DNA from: Paraspadella gotoi
Lineage: Eukaryota > Chaetognatha
NCBI GenBank assembly: GCA_051294375.1
Contig: CM119267.1
Span: 24,439,783-24,503,782 of the forward strand
Length of the DNA: 64,000 bases
Direction of reading: 5' to 3'
The notes under the pieces were generated by a model. The model saw nothing but the letters and a program-made list of their open reading frames with translations, did not search any database and was not told the DNA's origin. Positions 11,201 to 21,108 of this stretch are shown here, one piece after another. The translations under genes and the position numbers were made by a program. Position 1 is the first letter of the stretch. Every line of letters begins with the position of its first letter.

Positions 11201-13899
11201 CAACAAAATAGTTTGGTCCAGCTCTTGAGCGATCCTCGGACTTTGAGCCATTCAGCCAACACGATGACGGTAGGGTCGTTCAACGTCGACGCCACCTGTG
11301 GGCGGCGAAAAAAAGAAGAATTATAATACATGTACGTAAAAAGGTAATAAAACTGGTTCTCCCTCCCTTACCTCATTGGCGGCGGCCTTTTTCTGATTGC
11401 GGTATTGCTTCTTCTTCATCTTCAGACTCGCCTTCTTGCTCAGCGTCTCCACGGAGCCTGAGGAGAAGAGATATTCCAGTTTAGAGGCGAAGAGCAACGG
11501 AAGAGTCGATTTGAACTTTAACCAAACATGGAAAATTAACCGTAAAATAAATGAGGATTGCGATCCAAAAATAAAATTAGCCCGATTTGGATGCGAGGGG
11601 TTAAATGAAAAAGCCAATTTGGAAACGCATTCACCAAGGAGTTGCTAGTTAAATTTTGTAAGCTAAAGGACGATAAATGAATCGGGGGGAGGGGTTGAGG
11701 AATCTTGGCTTTATTTTCCAAAAGTGCCCCATATCTCTGCTTCAAAGTTTTTGAATATATTAAGATAAAGGTTAAAATTGAAGACTAGCATTGAGAAATA
11801 CAAGTTTTAGCAAACAATGTCGGATATGCCCACGATCATTATCGGTAATTAGTTAATTAATAGTTAATTAATACAAGTTAATTAATTAATTAATTAATTA
11901 GGCAATTAAATAATTATTAGGCAATTAATTAATTATTTTGATCCAAAATGTTTTTGATTGATTAATTGACCGATTAATTAATTATTGATTAATTAATTGA
12001 CTAATTGATTAATTAACTGATTAATTATTTGATTAATTTATACATCTTGCATTTATATTTAATATAAAAAGAAAAAGAAGCATAATCAATTAGTGAAACA
12101 GGTTTTTTGTTTTTTTCCATTTAAACTCATTTCCACAAAAACGATTCCATAGAAACTTGATTTCCAGCTTAATCACATACTTTTTTACCCACATACAAAA
12201 TTTCAAGTCAATCGCCCCATCCACTCCTGAGTAATTGGTGTTCAAATAGTAAAATATATATTTTTGTTTTTTCCATTTAAACTCATTTCCACTCGGATGA
12301 TTCCATCGAAACTTCATATCCAGCTCAATCACACACTTCCCTACCCACACACAAAATTTCATTCCAATCATCCATCCAATCACGAGTAATTTGTATTTTT
12401 TGCTAAGGTGGGACGGACAGACAGACATACAGACATAGACGGATGATCGGACATCATTTTTTTTTACATAATTTATCATAATTTGATGCTCTGACATGAT
12501 ATAAATGAATGCCCAACAAAATTAAGGTGGCGGACCAACGGACCGACAAAGTGAATTATAGAGTCGGGATCTGCTGATAAGCAGATCCAACTAATAAATA
12601 TTAAATAGGTTAAAGATTTGGTAAAGGGTAAAATATAAAAATATTGAATTAAAAATTAAATAAAATATTGAAACTAAATTTTATAAAAATCATTTAATTA
12701 GGATTACAAATATGAGATGGGCGGTTTCGGAAAATAGTGCCTTCGCTCTGGCCGTGAGAGAGGAGCGTCATTCTCGTGATTTTCAATTGAAAAATAAAAA
12801 ATAATGAACAAATAAATTTTGTAAAAATGAAAGAAAATTATTAGTACTTTCGCGTCGATCGATGGCCGGAACTAAATCGGTTCCCGGAGAAAAAAAGAAA
12901 AATCGATAAAATGAAAAAAAAAATAATTTAGTATTTAATCAAAAGATGCCTCAGAAAAAAAACTTCCATAGCTGCACAAATATTTCAACAAATACCACGT
13001 AGCTTGACAAAACGAATCACACACAAAACGATCGTCATAAGTACAGAAAAACAATAATAAACTAAAGTAAACAAAAAAAAAAAATAAATAAATAAATAAA
13101 AAAAAAAGTACCCATGGAACCAGTTGAGGAATCAAGAAGGCTGTTGTTGTTGTTAGCACTGTTAGCGAAGGAGGGCGAATTAAGATAGAGAGGAACGTGT
13201 TGACCACCTCCGCCTCCCGGGGACGACGCCCACCCTGGCGGCGGCGTCGACGTCGCGTCGGTAACGAGACCGGAAGAGGGCGGGGCGTCGGGCGACGGCG
13301 TCGTCACGAAGAGGTTTGGAGAGACGGGCGGCGACGCCCCTAACGCCACCATTTCCGAACTGCGACTCTTTTGGCCTGAAGTAAAAAATATGGAGAGGCT
13401 AAGACAATCGTTAAAGTAAAAGTAATAGTATTATACTTTTTCCATTAAAGTTAATAGGATAGCATCTTTTTCAAGTAAAATTTATTAGTGAAAAGTTTAT
13501 ATGAGTTTCAACAAGGATTTTATTTTCAAGTTTATGAAAATAAAACAATATTTCCAAGAATTGAATTTTCAACGCTTAAGTAATCAATTAAGTAATACGC
13601 CATAGGTAAAAACGAGGCGAACTATACACACTTACTATCAACAACGAAACAGATTTCCAAATCGGAATCATGTATGTAGAAAAAAAAAGCCGGCGCCAAA
13701 AAAAAGTAGAGATCTCGGCGAAAGAAAGAAAAAAAAAGGTAAGTGACGTCTCGACGTCTTTTCTGCAAATTTGGAGAGATCGTTGCAAGCAGGCAATCGT
13801 CGCAATCTCGTAGTCGTATTTCTTGCATTAAAAAAAAAAGAAGAAGTGACATATCGTTTTTCGTCGCTGCTATCAATATTTTTCGAGATTATTTTTCCC

Positions 13900-13962
<63 letters not shown>

Positions 13963-16334
13963 CTATCGCCATTTTTTTCGTCCTGAATCAACGCGCAACG
14001 GCGAGTCGAAACTGCGAGAAAGTTTGTTGAACTACGCAATTACTTTCAGAATTTAATTATCTCTAATTAACCTGAACAAATTGGTATGTCAGTCCGTATC
14101 ATTTTTTGTACCGGTATATAGAATTTATAAATGCTGTAAATGTCAAGTCGGGCAAAGGTTTAAAAAAAAAATAATAATAATCTTTGACTAACGATATGAA
14201 GACTCATTTTCTTTCTATTTTTCGCAAAATCGCCTTCGCCTTCGCCCTCCCCTCTCTCTCTCTTTGTCTCTCTCTCTCTCTCTCTCTCAGCCCCTCCCCC
14301 GAACTTTCTCTTCCTACCCAGCTGGAAGCCCTAACTCTCGACGGCGGAGATTAAGAGGGATTAGCTCCAGTAAAATCAGGCTTGCTGCTTGCTCCCTTAA
14401 TAATATAGCCTTAGCGATTTAATTTTTAAACTTTTTCTTATGGATGAATCATTTTTTCTTTGACTCTTTTTAAAACTTTTCAAGTTTTTTACTTTTTTCG
14501 TCGTCGTTTTCCTCTTTTTCGTTATCTCTCGCGTATTTTCCATAAACTCTCAAAGCCTGACGTGACATCGGCTCGCTCGACATTCGTAAGAAATAAATCG
14601 CCTCCTTTTTCGGTGCGACGTCGTCGAGCGGAAGGAAATTTCGATGTCGCTGTCACTTAGTACCAAAAAGGAAAGTGATGGAAGGGAAAGGAAAGTGATG
14701 GAAGGGAAAGGAAAAGTGAGGGAGAGAGATGAGTGCAGACTGCGAAGGAACAGATGAGGAGATAGAGATAGAAGAGGAAGAGACGGAGATTAGAGAAGAG
14801 GAAGGAACAAATGAGGAGACAAACAGATAAAAGAGGAAAAGATGGACATTACAGATGAGAAAAAGTTAAGAGAGGAAGAGAAGGAGATTATAGACTGCAA
14901 AGGAACAGATAAGGAGACAAAGATGAGACAGACGGATAAGAGAAGAAAAGGAGATTACAGATGAGAGACGGAAAAGAGAGGAAAAGGAGATTACAGATGA
15001 GACAGACGGATAAGAGAGGAAAAGGAGATTACAGATGAGACAGACAGATAAGAGAGGAAAAGGAGATTACAGATGAGAGACAGATAAGAGAGGAAAAGGA
15101 GATTACAGATGAGACTGACAATTAAGAGAGGAAAAGGAGATTACAGATGAGACAGATGGATAAGAGAGGAAAAGGAGATTACAGATGAGACAGACGGATA
15201 AGAGAGTTAAGAGAGGAAGCGATCGAGATTACAGACTACAAAGAATGAGACGCAGATAAGAAGAAAAGATAAATTTGTAAAGAAATCGATGGAGATTGGA
15301 GATTAGAGAGTGCAGAGGAAAACGAAGATTAATCTCCTATCATTTGATATATCATATCATATATATCATATATATATATCATATCACTTGAAGGTATCAA
15401 GTTGAGAGATGATGAACCCACCGAGACCGTGCATGGCGAGGGAAGGGTGGAAGGCGGAAGGAGAGACGAGGCTTTCGGCGACACGCCCCCGCGCTTCCCG
15501 CGACGCCGCCGCCGCCGAATCCAAGTGAGGATTGTATGAACGAGGGCGGGAAATCTGCGACCAAGGAATTTGTCAAATTCGTGAAGGAGGATAATCATTA
15601 TAAAGTCAGTTGTCGTTCTCATTTGATTCTTTATGTAATGAATACGAGTATTCCTTCTATTCCTAGTATTCTATACCATTACTTAGAACTTTCAATATTC
15701 TTAGTAATCTTACAACTGTCAATATTCTTAGTAATCTTACCTTAAACGGCGACGGGGGATTGGAATCCAAGTTTCGAATCAAACGCTCGTCCGACACGAA
15801 CTCCTCTGAAAAGTATAAGTTGGAGGATGTAAGAAAGGGAAACGACATCCGGGGAAAAAATTGTGGAAGAATAAAAAACGCGGAAATAAAGAACAAAACA
15901 AAATTTGGTAAAAATTTAAGGAAAAAAAGAGGAAAAAGTTTTTAAGATTAAGTTAGAGATTAATGTTAGATAAGGTTAAGGATTAGGGTTAGGTTAGGTG
16001 ACGGATCAGGATTAAATGTTAGGCTAAAATGAAGTTGAGGTATGAAGGAACGTAAATAGGAGTTTTTGGAACAGAAGAAAAAGAAAAGAATGAAAAAAGC
16101 AAATGGTCAGAATATATTGAACCGTGGAAAAAAAACAACAAAAAAAAAGACGAAAAAAAAAGAAGAAAAGAAAAAGTCCAAGGTCGCTCGGCCGAAGTCG
16201 AGGAGGAAAATAAGCAAAGGAAATGAAAAGGAGGAAGGAAGGACGACCAATGACTGACGAGGGACGAACAACCAAAGGAAAAATGGGTCTCCATTAATCA
16301 AATATTACCGTGCCGCTTTCTAGGTCGATTTAAA

Positions 16335-16433
<99 letters not shown>

Positions 16434-18398
16434 GAGCGTCAAAAATTTTGAAAAAAATCCTTGGCAGTGGAAGACTGAAAACTGGGAAGGAAGGTCGATT
16501 CTGGTAGGAAGAAGATGAAGATGATGACGAGGACGACGACGAGGAAAATGAAGGCTAAGTCGACCAGAGAGACAAGAAAAATGAAGGCCAAGACAACCAG
16601 AGAGACGAGGAAAATGAAGGCCAAGACGACCCAAGAGGATAAAAATAAAGGCCAAGATAACCAGAGCGACAAGTAAAATGAAGGCCAAGACGACCAGAGA
16701 GACGAGGAAAATGAAGGCCAAGACAACCAGAGAGACGAAGAAAATGAAGGCCAAGATGATCAGAGAGACGAGGAAAATGAAGGCCAAGACAACCAAAGAG
16801 ACAAGGAAAATGAAGGCCAAGACGACCAGAGAGAGGAGGAAAATGATGGCCAAGACGACCAAAGAAACGAGGAAAATGAAGGCCAAGATGACCAAAGAGG
16901 AGGAAAATAAAGGTCAAGACGACCAGAGAGACGAGGATGATGACAATACAAAAGGAACATTGCTTTTTGGGTTGTGGTGATCTGAAAGCGGCAGTCATGT
17001 CGACGATTGCAAAAGAATGTGTGTCACAAACAAAATGTTGACATTGACGACTGAATCACGTAAAAAGACGAGGAACAAGATGAGAGAAAATGCAATGATA
17101 AAAGGAAACAAAAGAAGAAAAAAACAAAAAAACAAAAAAGAAAAGATACTGAAAAACAAGAGATTTTTTTTCCTTTCATATTGTATTACGTGTTTCTTCT
17201 TTTCCATTCATAGTTAGTTTTCTGATTTGTAACGATTCCAATTATTATTACCAAAGAATGTGTTATATAAGTCAGTTTACCTTTTTGATGTTTATCGCCT
17301 GCGTTGTCCTCTGAAACGGAATCGACCTTCCCTTTTCCTCGGTTCAGCGTCCAATTTTGCTGAAGGATAAAAAGAAAAGTAAAAATATGTTGACGATAAA
17401 TTTAGCGCAGATAAAAAAAAAGAGCAACAATTTGAAAAACTTTATAAAAGCAACGAAAAGAAAAATTAATCGTTGCTCTTCCGAGTCTTCGGCGACCGCA
17501 AGACGGTTGAAACTTTATAGCACAAACAATAAAATATAATACAATACAATACATCAGAGACTACATCTTTACATCAAATAAATCGCACATCGTTTTCGTC
17601 GTCTCATCTAAATCCAACTCGATCGTATTTCCGTCTTTTCTTTCTCTCTCTCTCTCTCTCCAATTGACGTCAACCAATTCTCGTTTCGAGAAGGAAAAAC
17701 AACAACAACAACAACAACAACAAGAAAAAAGGACGAAAGAAAAACAGATTAGTTGTTGTCATTTATGTTGCTTTCGTTCGGAAAATTTCGAAACAGAAAA
17801 AAGAAAATGTAGATCGGAAAATTAAAATCGATGTAATAGGAGGGAGAGAGAGATAGAGAGAGAAAAGACACATCTTTCATTTTTAATCGTTTAAAGTTTT
17901 ATCTTATGTTTAGAATTATTCTTGGACGAAATAGTTTCGATCCTCTACCGCGAAATATTTACATTAAATTTACATCACATTTAAAGAAAAAAAATAAACA
18001 AGATATAAATTTGCTCGATTTTTTGATACGACATTCTTTGAGATAAAATATTTCATAAATACTATACAAAGCGAAATTCCTTCCAAATATTACTATTTAA
18101 AAAAAGGAAAACAAAAGGAAGCCAAAGAGCCCAAAGTTAACGGTCGCGAACTTCTTGCAAGACGTCTTGCAAGCACGGAACGGGGCGGCCAAGGGGCGCC
18201 AGGGGAGCGGGGGGGAAGGGGGTGGCGTCGGGTATCGCATATGTCTTTCGAAAAAGAAGTTGCGTCATTCAAAAAGCCGCACGAAATATCAGTTGGCGAC
18301 GGCAAAAGACGAATTATCGATTTTTTCTTGTCTTTTTGTTAAATATCAAAATAAAAAAAATTGGTTGTTGCAGATTGAGGAGGAGGAGGCAAAACCGG

Positions 18399-18489
<91 letters not shown>

Positions 18490-20554
18490 GCGAAGGAAGG
18501 CAATGACGAGGAACATTGTCGAGGCTGAAGAGGCGAAAAGATAAGAGGAGAAACAGAAAAAGAGAAAAATTTTAAAAAAAGAAGAAAATAATAAAAAGTA
18601 AAGAGAGAAAATTAAGCGAAGAGGATAAGAGGCAAAAAAGAAAAAAAAAAGAAGAAAATCATCAAATGCAAAACAAAAAAAGAAGAAAATATTTTAAGAA
18701 TTAGCTAAGGGAGAGAATGAAAAAACAATGAAGAAAGAGGAAATAGAAACAAACGATAAATTAATAGAAGAACGAAAACCGCGGGGGAAGAAGAAAAGAA
18801 AAAAGAAATAAAATCAAATTGAGAGCAACTATATAATAAAATACGGAATTCAAGTTAATTTTAAGGTTTAAAGATTAAATTATAGGTTAGGTTAAGGGAT
18901 AAGATTAGGGTTAGAGATTGTTTAGGGTTACGTATTGGAGTATGGGATTAGTCATTAAGGTTAAGTATTAACGATTAAGGTCAGGGTTAAATATTAGTCA
19001 AAGGTTAAGGAATTAGGGTTAGGGATTAAGGTTAAGGATTTGGCCATAGATTAATATCAAATATTGAGATTAAATTAATTAAAACAAAAATGGGGCACTT
19101 TAGGAAAAGAGAGCCAACCGTCCCCAAAAATCTTCCCCTCCGCCTTCTTTTCCGCGTTTCACCTCGGATGACGCGTCCTCCCCTTGTCCGTCCTTGGTCG
19201 TCGCGTCTCCTTTTACGGCGTTGAGTTGATTGACCGCCTCCGCAGCGTTCGACGCCGCCTCCGCAGCGTTCGACGCCGCCTCCGCAGCTTTCGACGCCGC
19301 CTCCGCAGCTTTCGACGCGGCGTCGCCTGGCTCGCCGGCGTCGCCCGTCTCGCCGCCGACGACCTTGCCCTCGAAAAGGCGGGTGGAGACATCTGAGGAT
19401 AACGAAGGAAATCAGAATAGATGGGGCCTTTCAATTTTAAACAATAAAACAAAGGAAAGAAGACGATTAAAAAGATAAACAAATCAAAGGTTTTGAAGTG
19501 ACAGTTGCCTCTGACAGTGGAGTGTAGAATTGTGGATAATGAAAAGCCCACACTTAACGATAGGGCCTGACTGTTGCCTCGCATTCCGGAAGTTAGGATC
19601 CGGCGATAGGTTAGCTACTGGTTGTTTAAGCGGCCCTTGAATCTTTCGCAAGGACAGGACCCAGGGTCGTTTGATATGGAGCGTCAATTTACGTATCGTC
19701 ACAAGTTTGTCAATCGATGCTGTTTTCATGATGTTTTCATTGTACTATTTTTTCCACCCCCCTTTTTCGACGCCCACTTTACAAAAAAAAAAAGAAGAAA
19801 AAATATATAAAAGAAAGAAAGAAAATCCCACCAAGAAAAAGAAAACGATGTTACCTCCCGTGGTGTGACTTCGTTCGCGACGGTCCTGCTTCCTCACTCC
19901 CATCCCTTCCTCCTCCTTGCCAACGTCTTTTTTCTCCTCGGCCTCTTCTCCTCCTCCTCCTTCCCCTCCTCCTCCACCCTCTCCCTCTCCGCTCCCTCCT
20001 CCGCCCAACGGGGTTTCGTTCGGCTTCGAAATTGTGTCCGCCCGATGTTCTTTTTTCTTTTTCTTTACTGCCCGACTCTTTTATTGCGACGTACACGTGC
20101 TGCTATCCAGCGGACGGTTTTAGGATTAGGAGGATGTAGAAGAGTGGAAAATCGATGTCCTCGGAACTCCTGAGTCCTGAGAAAGAATGAAATCATTTCG
20201 TTAATTTTTAAAGTTGAAAAATAAAATGGCATTTTTAACATATTTACTCCTGTGAAATGTGAGATTTAACACAAAGGTAACCTAATTTTATCAGTGCTAC
20301 AGAGAGAGAAAGAGGGAAAGAGAGAGAGAGAGATATCGCGCTTTGTGTTCTCGACACATTCGATTGTGTATCTCATAAATATGGAATTTACAGAATTTAC
20401 AGAACACGTGGAAATTTTGAGGAAAAAAAAAATTTTGCATTGGGTAAGAGGAAAAAGTTGTAACCTCTTGCTCTTTCCGTCTATTCACTCTCTGAAGAAA
20501 TAAGGACGCAGTGAAAACGACAAAAACACTTGCGTCAGCAAAAGCGATTAAAAT

Positions 20555-20613
<59 letters not shown>

Positions 20614-21108
20614 GATTAACAGGCAAGATTGGAAGATTGACGTCAGGGAAGCTCAAAAAGATGCGATGACGACGCTAAATTTCTTCCTGTTGTTGTTGTT
20701 GTTGTTGTCTTTGTCACAGACCAAAGACTGAAAGTTTCAAATCCGTAAAAGGGAACTTAGCTCTTTGAAAGGCCGACTCGACCACAGAATCAAAGAACTA
20801 CAGGGAAGAACAGACCAACTACTGTATCTAACCAAAACTTAAGCAGATGAAAAAAGCCTTTGAAAGTCTATAATTTGGTTTAACATTAACAAAAAAAAGA
20901 TTAAAAAAGCTAAAGGTATCATAAATTGTAAATTAATATTAAATAACTGTTGCGTGAAAAAATTCTTACCCGAATTCAGAGCGAACAACGAAATAGGAAA
21001 TGAATTTCAGCCGGGGGAGGTCGTAGTATTCAGCCGGGTCCGGAGGGGGGAACTCCAATTTCAGCTGGGGTCCGTCAAATTCAGTCGCTGGTCGGATAGC
21101 GACAATAA
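4580..21108 (-). CDS. OSBPL8: ORP8/ORP5-type oxysterol-binding-protein-related protein (gene span, C-terminus outside window)
   Basis: Lipid-transfer protein of the ORP5/ORP8 group. In animals these exchange phosphatidylserine for PI4P at ER-plasma membrane contacts and are tail-anchored in the ER. From 5' to 3' on the - strand I see a low-complexity acidic N-terminus, a PH domain (WLKVRGSLKSWTKLF to KCWMDALELALR), an acidic linker, and the ORD. The ORD carries the family signature EQVSHHPP (split over an intron at 6184/6108), KWYISGFYKKPKGLKKPYNP, MDLSRVVLP and LKPFFGG. Seventeen coding exons join in consistent phase between about 20.08 and 4.58 kb, giving roughly 900 residues, and one more possible exon lies at 21.0 kb. 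The exons for the end of the ORD and the C-terminal membrane anchor are missing and should lie left of the window. The start codon was not found. The phase match at every junction makes the model strong. ORP5 versus ORP8 cannot be separated, because invertebrates usually have one gene for both. Confidence 0.94.
4985..5119 (-). CDS. OSBPL8: ORP8-like exon: ORD (LKPFFGG)
   Basis: 135 bases, phase 2 to 2. Encodes AELDFKLKPFFGG, GKIKLGAKTIATIDGKWDGE. This matches the LKPF core of the ORP fold. Confidence 0.92.
5522..5679 (-). CDS. OSBPL8: ORP8-like exon: ORD (MPYANCKGILLGTM)
   Basis: 158 bases, phase 0 to 2. Encodes AIMDGQARLTLLKRGEDYV, then MPYANCKGILLGTMTAELGG. Acceptor CCAG at 5681-5680 and donor AG/GTGAAC at 5522. 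Confidence 0.94.
5998..6108 (-). CDS. OSBPL8: ORP8-like exon: ORD (VSHHPP half of signature)
   Basis: 111 bases, phase 0 to 0. Begins VSHHPPISVFHVSNR, the second half of the EQVSHHPP signature, whose histidines contact the PI4P head group in the family. Ends SKFYGNSLQ at donor CAG/GTAAGG. Confidence 0.96.
6184..6334 (-). CDS. OSBPL8: ORP8-like exon: ORD (KWYISGFYKKPKG..AEQ)
   Basis: 151 bases, phase 2 to 0. Encodes MKHVLKWYISGFYKKPKG, LKKPYNPILGE and RTFYVAEQ; the donor is CAG/GTGAGT. Confidence 0.96.
6585..6727 (-). CDS. OSBPL8: ORP8-like exon: ORD start (VRPGMDLSRVVLP)
   Basis: 143 bases, phase 0 to 2. Encodes VRPGMDLSRVVLPAFILEPRS and DKLTDFYYHCDLL. The acceptor CCTAG just before GTCCGT keeps the VRPG codons in frame with the preceding LLKQ. 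Confidence 0.94.
6997..7124 (-). CDS. OSBPL8: ORP8-like exon: acidic linker into ORD (EENKSVIWELLKQ)
   Basis: 128 bases, phase 1 to 0. Encodes a GGGG stretch, an acidic segment and EENKSVIWELLKQ, which matches ORP8 EENKSLIWTLLKQ. The acceptor CAAAG at 7126-7125 is less typical than the others but is phase-correct. Confidence 0.85.
7245..7505 (-). mobile_element. tRNA-derived SINE-like repeat, diverged copy (S1)
   Basis: It shares GTTATGGCAAC, GCCTGTGAT, ATCTCAC, CCCTCAGTGACGCC-type and GTCACTGGC blocks, in the same order, with the copies at 23.4 and 23.9 kb. On the - strand it has TTGGCTCAGAGG (A-box-like) and, further along, GTTCCATCC (B-box-like). It lies inside an ORP8 intron. Confidence 0.75.
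7773..8106 (-). CDS. OSBPL8: ORP8-like exon: acidic linker (DLEGHFPRDLD)
   Basis: 334 bases, phase 0 to 1. Starts SYRGSAPRCGSVSYQPDG, contains ESDLEGHFPRDLDGPDAEDK and ends in a long Glu run at donor AAG/GTGAGG. It is an unstructured acidic linker between PH and ORD. The acidic run is encoded by imperfect GAG/GAA triplets, so its length probably varies between alleles. Confidence 0.8.
8200..8247. repeat. (CT)n microsatellite
   Basis: About 24 CT units, in an ORP8 intron roughly 95 bases upstream of the 8106 acceptor on the - strand. Confidence 0.97.
8440..8870. repeat. Polypurine minisatellite (AAAATGAAGGAAAGG family)
   Basis: About 14 imperfect units of 25-35 bases built from AAAATGAAGGAAAGGAAAGG and AGAAAAAAAC. 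The + strand is almost purely purine for over 400 bases, so a triplex-forming tract is possible. It produces spurious open frames on both strands. Intronic to ORP8. Confidence 0.9.
9578..9807 (-). CDS. OSBPL8: ORP8-like exon: end of PH domain plus Gln/Ser-rich linker
   Basis: 230 bases, phase 1 to 0. Begins GKCWMDALELALRCSTLLKR, the C-terminal helix of the PH domain, then a Gln-rich stretch and a Ser/Ala-rich stretch ending MEDSFQ at CAG/GTTAGG. Confidence 0.92.
9913..9988 (-). CDS. OSBPL8: ORP8-like exon: PH domain (PVNYLIFRATSEAA)
   Basis: 76 bases, phase 0 to 1. Encodes GESIPAMVQPLPVNYLIFRA, matching the ORP8 PH strand PLPSSYLIFRAASE. Confidence 0.93.
10221..10348 (-). CDS. OSBPL8: ORP8-like exon: PH domain (YWVGTILLNTCELIERPSKK)
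   Basis: 128 bases, phase 1 to 0. Encodes YWVGTILLNTCELIERPSKK, then GFCFKLFHPMDQSIWAAKG. It matches ORP8 nearly residue for residue. Confidence 0.95.
11151..11295 (-). CDS. OSBPL8: ORP8-like exon: PH domain start (WLKVRGSLKSWTKLF)
   Basis: 145 bases, phase 0 to 1. Encodes VASTLNDPTVIVLAEWLKVR, GSLKSWTKLFCCLKPGLLIL. This is the first strands of the PH domain. Confidence 0.95.
11372..11457 (-). CDS. OSBPL8: ORP8-like exon: basic segment before PH
   Basis: 86 bases, phase 1 to 0. Encodes SVETLSKKASLKMKKKQYRN, QKKAAANE. The basic stretch occupies the place of the KKEKKNYRREKKRA region upstream of the ORP8 PH domain. Confidence 0.88.
11698..11730 (+). repeat. Isolated terminal repeat of the TIR/telomere-like family
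   Basis: TGGCTTTATTTTCC followed by AAAAGTGCCCCAT matches the left ends of the copies at 30.4, 39.8 and 58.1 kb. No right end was found nearby. Confidence 0.5.
11830..12050. repeat. AT-rich TTAATTAA-type repeat
   Basis: Over 200 bases of alternating TTAATTAA and GATTAATTAA units in an ORP8 intron. It is highly self-complementary. Confidence 0.8.
12100..12480 (+). repeat. Two tandem ~135-base units ending in GGACAGACAGACATACAGAC
   Basis: Two diverged copies of a unit containing CATTTAAACTCATTTCCAC, CACAAAATTTCA and CGAGTAAT-type blocks (about 12110-12245 and 12265-12400) precede a (GACA)n-like tail. A block of AAATTTCATTCNAATC plus GGACAGACAGAC is common in animal repeat families, so this is probably a transposon-derived 3' end. 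The family is not identified. Confidence 0.65.
13112..13375 (-). CDS. OSBPL8: ORP8-like exon: Pro/Ser-rich N-terminal region
   Basis: 264 bases, phase 1 to 1. Encodes QKSRSSEMVALGASPPVSPN, then Pro/Gly-rich sequence ending DSSTGSMG at ATGG/GTACTT. The phase joins it to the SVETLSKK exon. The region is likely disordered. Confidence 0.82.
13905..13960. repeat. (CT)n microsatellite
   Basis: About 28 CT units between ORP8 exons. A second, interrupted tract lies at 14245-14290. Confidence 0.97.
14680..15320. repeat. Purine-rich minisatellite, ~36-base units
   Basis: Many imperfect units containing AGAGAGGAAAAGGAGATTAC and AGATGAGACAGACGGATA. The + strand is strongly purine-biased over more than 600 bases. 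Intronic to ORP8. Confidence 0.9.
15940..16025. repeat. Degenerate telomere-like (TTAGGG) remnant
   Basis: Contains GATTAGGGTTAGGTTAGGTG and related units, as in the interior of the TIR family at 18.9, 39.8 and 58.2 kb. No inverted ends are visible here. Confidence 0.6.
16337..16429. repeat. (GA)n microsatellite
   Basis: About 46 uninterrupted GA units. Confidence 0.98.
16530..16940. repeat. 33-base minisatellite (AAAATGAAGGCCAAGACGAC)
   Basis: About 12 units of AAAATGAAGGCCAAGACGAC plus CAGAGAGACGAGG. Each unit is 33 bases, a multiple of three, so long open frames appear on both strands without being genes. Intronic to ORP8. Confidence 0.92.
17281..17359 (-). CDS. OSBPL8: ORP8-like exon: N-terminal linker
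   Basis: 79 bases, phase 0 to 1. Encodes QNWTLNRGKGKVDSVSEDNA, GDKHQK. CTTCAG acceptor and AAG/GTAAAC donor. No family similarity; support comes from phase and borders. Confidence 0.7.
18401..18485. repeat. (GA)n microsatellite
   Basis: GA tract with a few interruptions, in an ORP8 intron. Confidence 0.97.
18830..19115 (-). mobile_element. TIR/telomere-like repeat family, copy M3
   Basis: The end at 19087-19115 reads AAAATGGGGCACTTTAGG then AAAAGAGAGCC, the inverse of the left ends at 39.0 and 39.8 kb. The interior holds degenerate TTAGGG units such as GATTAGGGTTAGAGATTG. The opposite end is decayed; only the subterminal CGGAATTCAAG near 18846 remains. Confidence 0.65.
19163..19392 (-). CDS. 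OSBPL8: ORP8-like exon: Ala-rich heptad-like repeats
   Basis: 230 bases, phase 1 to 0. Encodes DVSTRLFEGKVVGGETG, then four units of SKAAEAA or SNAAEAA, then VNQLNAVKGDATTKDGQ. The Ala-rich part comes from a 21-base tandem repeat at about 19240-19325 and would form an amphipathic helix. Donor GAG/GTGAAA. Confidence 0.72.
19855..20075 (-). CDS. OSBPL8: ORP8-like exon: N-terminal Gly/Glu-rich region (5' border uncertain)
   Basis: About 221 bases ending in phase 1 at GGGAG/GTAACA. Encodes ADTISKPNETPLGGGG, a Gly/Glu-rich run and KQDRRERSHTTG. The frame opens after a stop at 20081-20083. The acceptor chosen (AG at 20077-20076) is phase-compatible with the exon at 20970; two other AGs are possible. 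Confidence 0.6.
20557..20612. repeat. (GA)n microsatellite
   Basis: About 28 GA units. Confidence 0.97.
20970..21108 (-). CDS. Candidate upstream exon, possibly ORP8 N-terminus
   Basis: An open segment between ATCTCAG and a strong donor CGG/GTAAGAAT. Encodes IVAIRPATEFDGPQLKLEF, DPAEYYDLPRLKF, SYFVVRSEFG. Its phase (1 to 2) fits the 20075 acceptor. I do not recognise the sequence. It could belong to another transcript or be chance. Confidence 0.35.

Noticed and set aside
16320-16998. Long open frames on both strands over the 33-base minisatellite
   Set aside because: The repeat unit is divisible by three and lacks stops in several frames, so openness is expected by chance.
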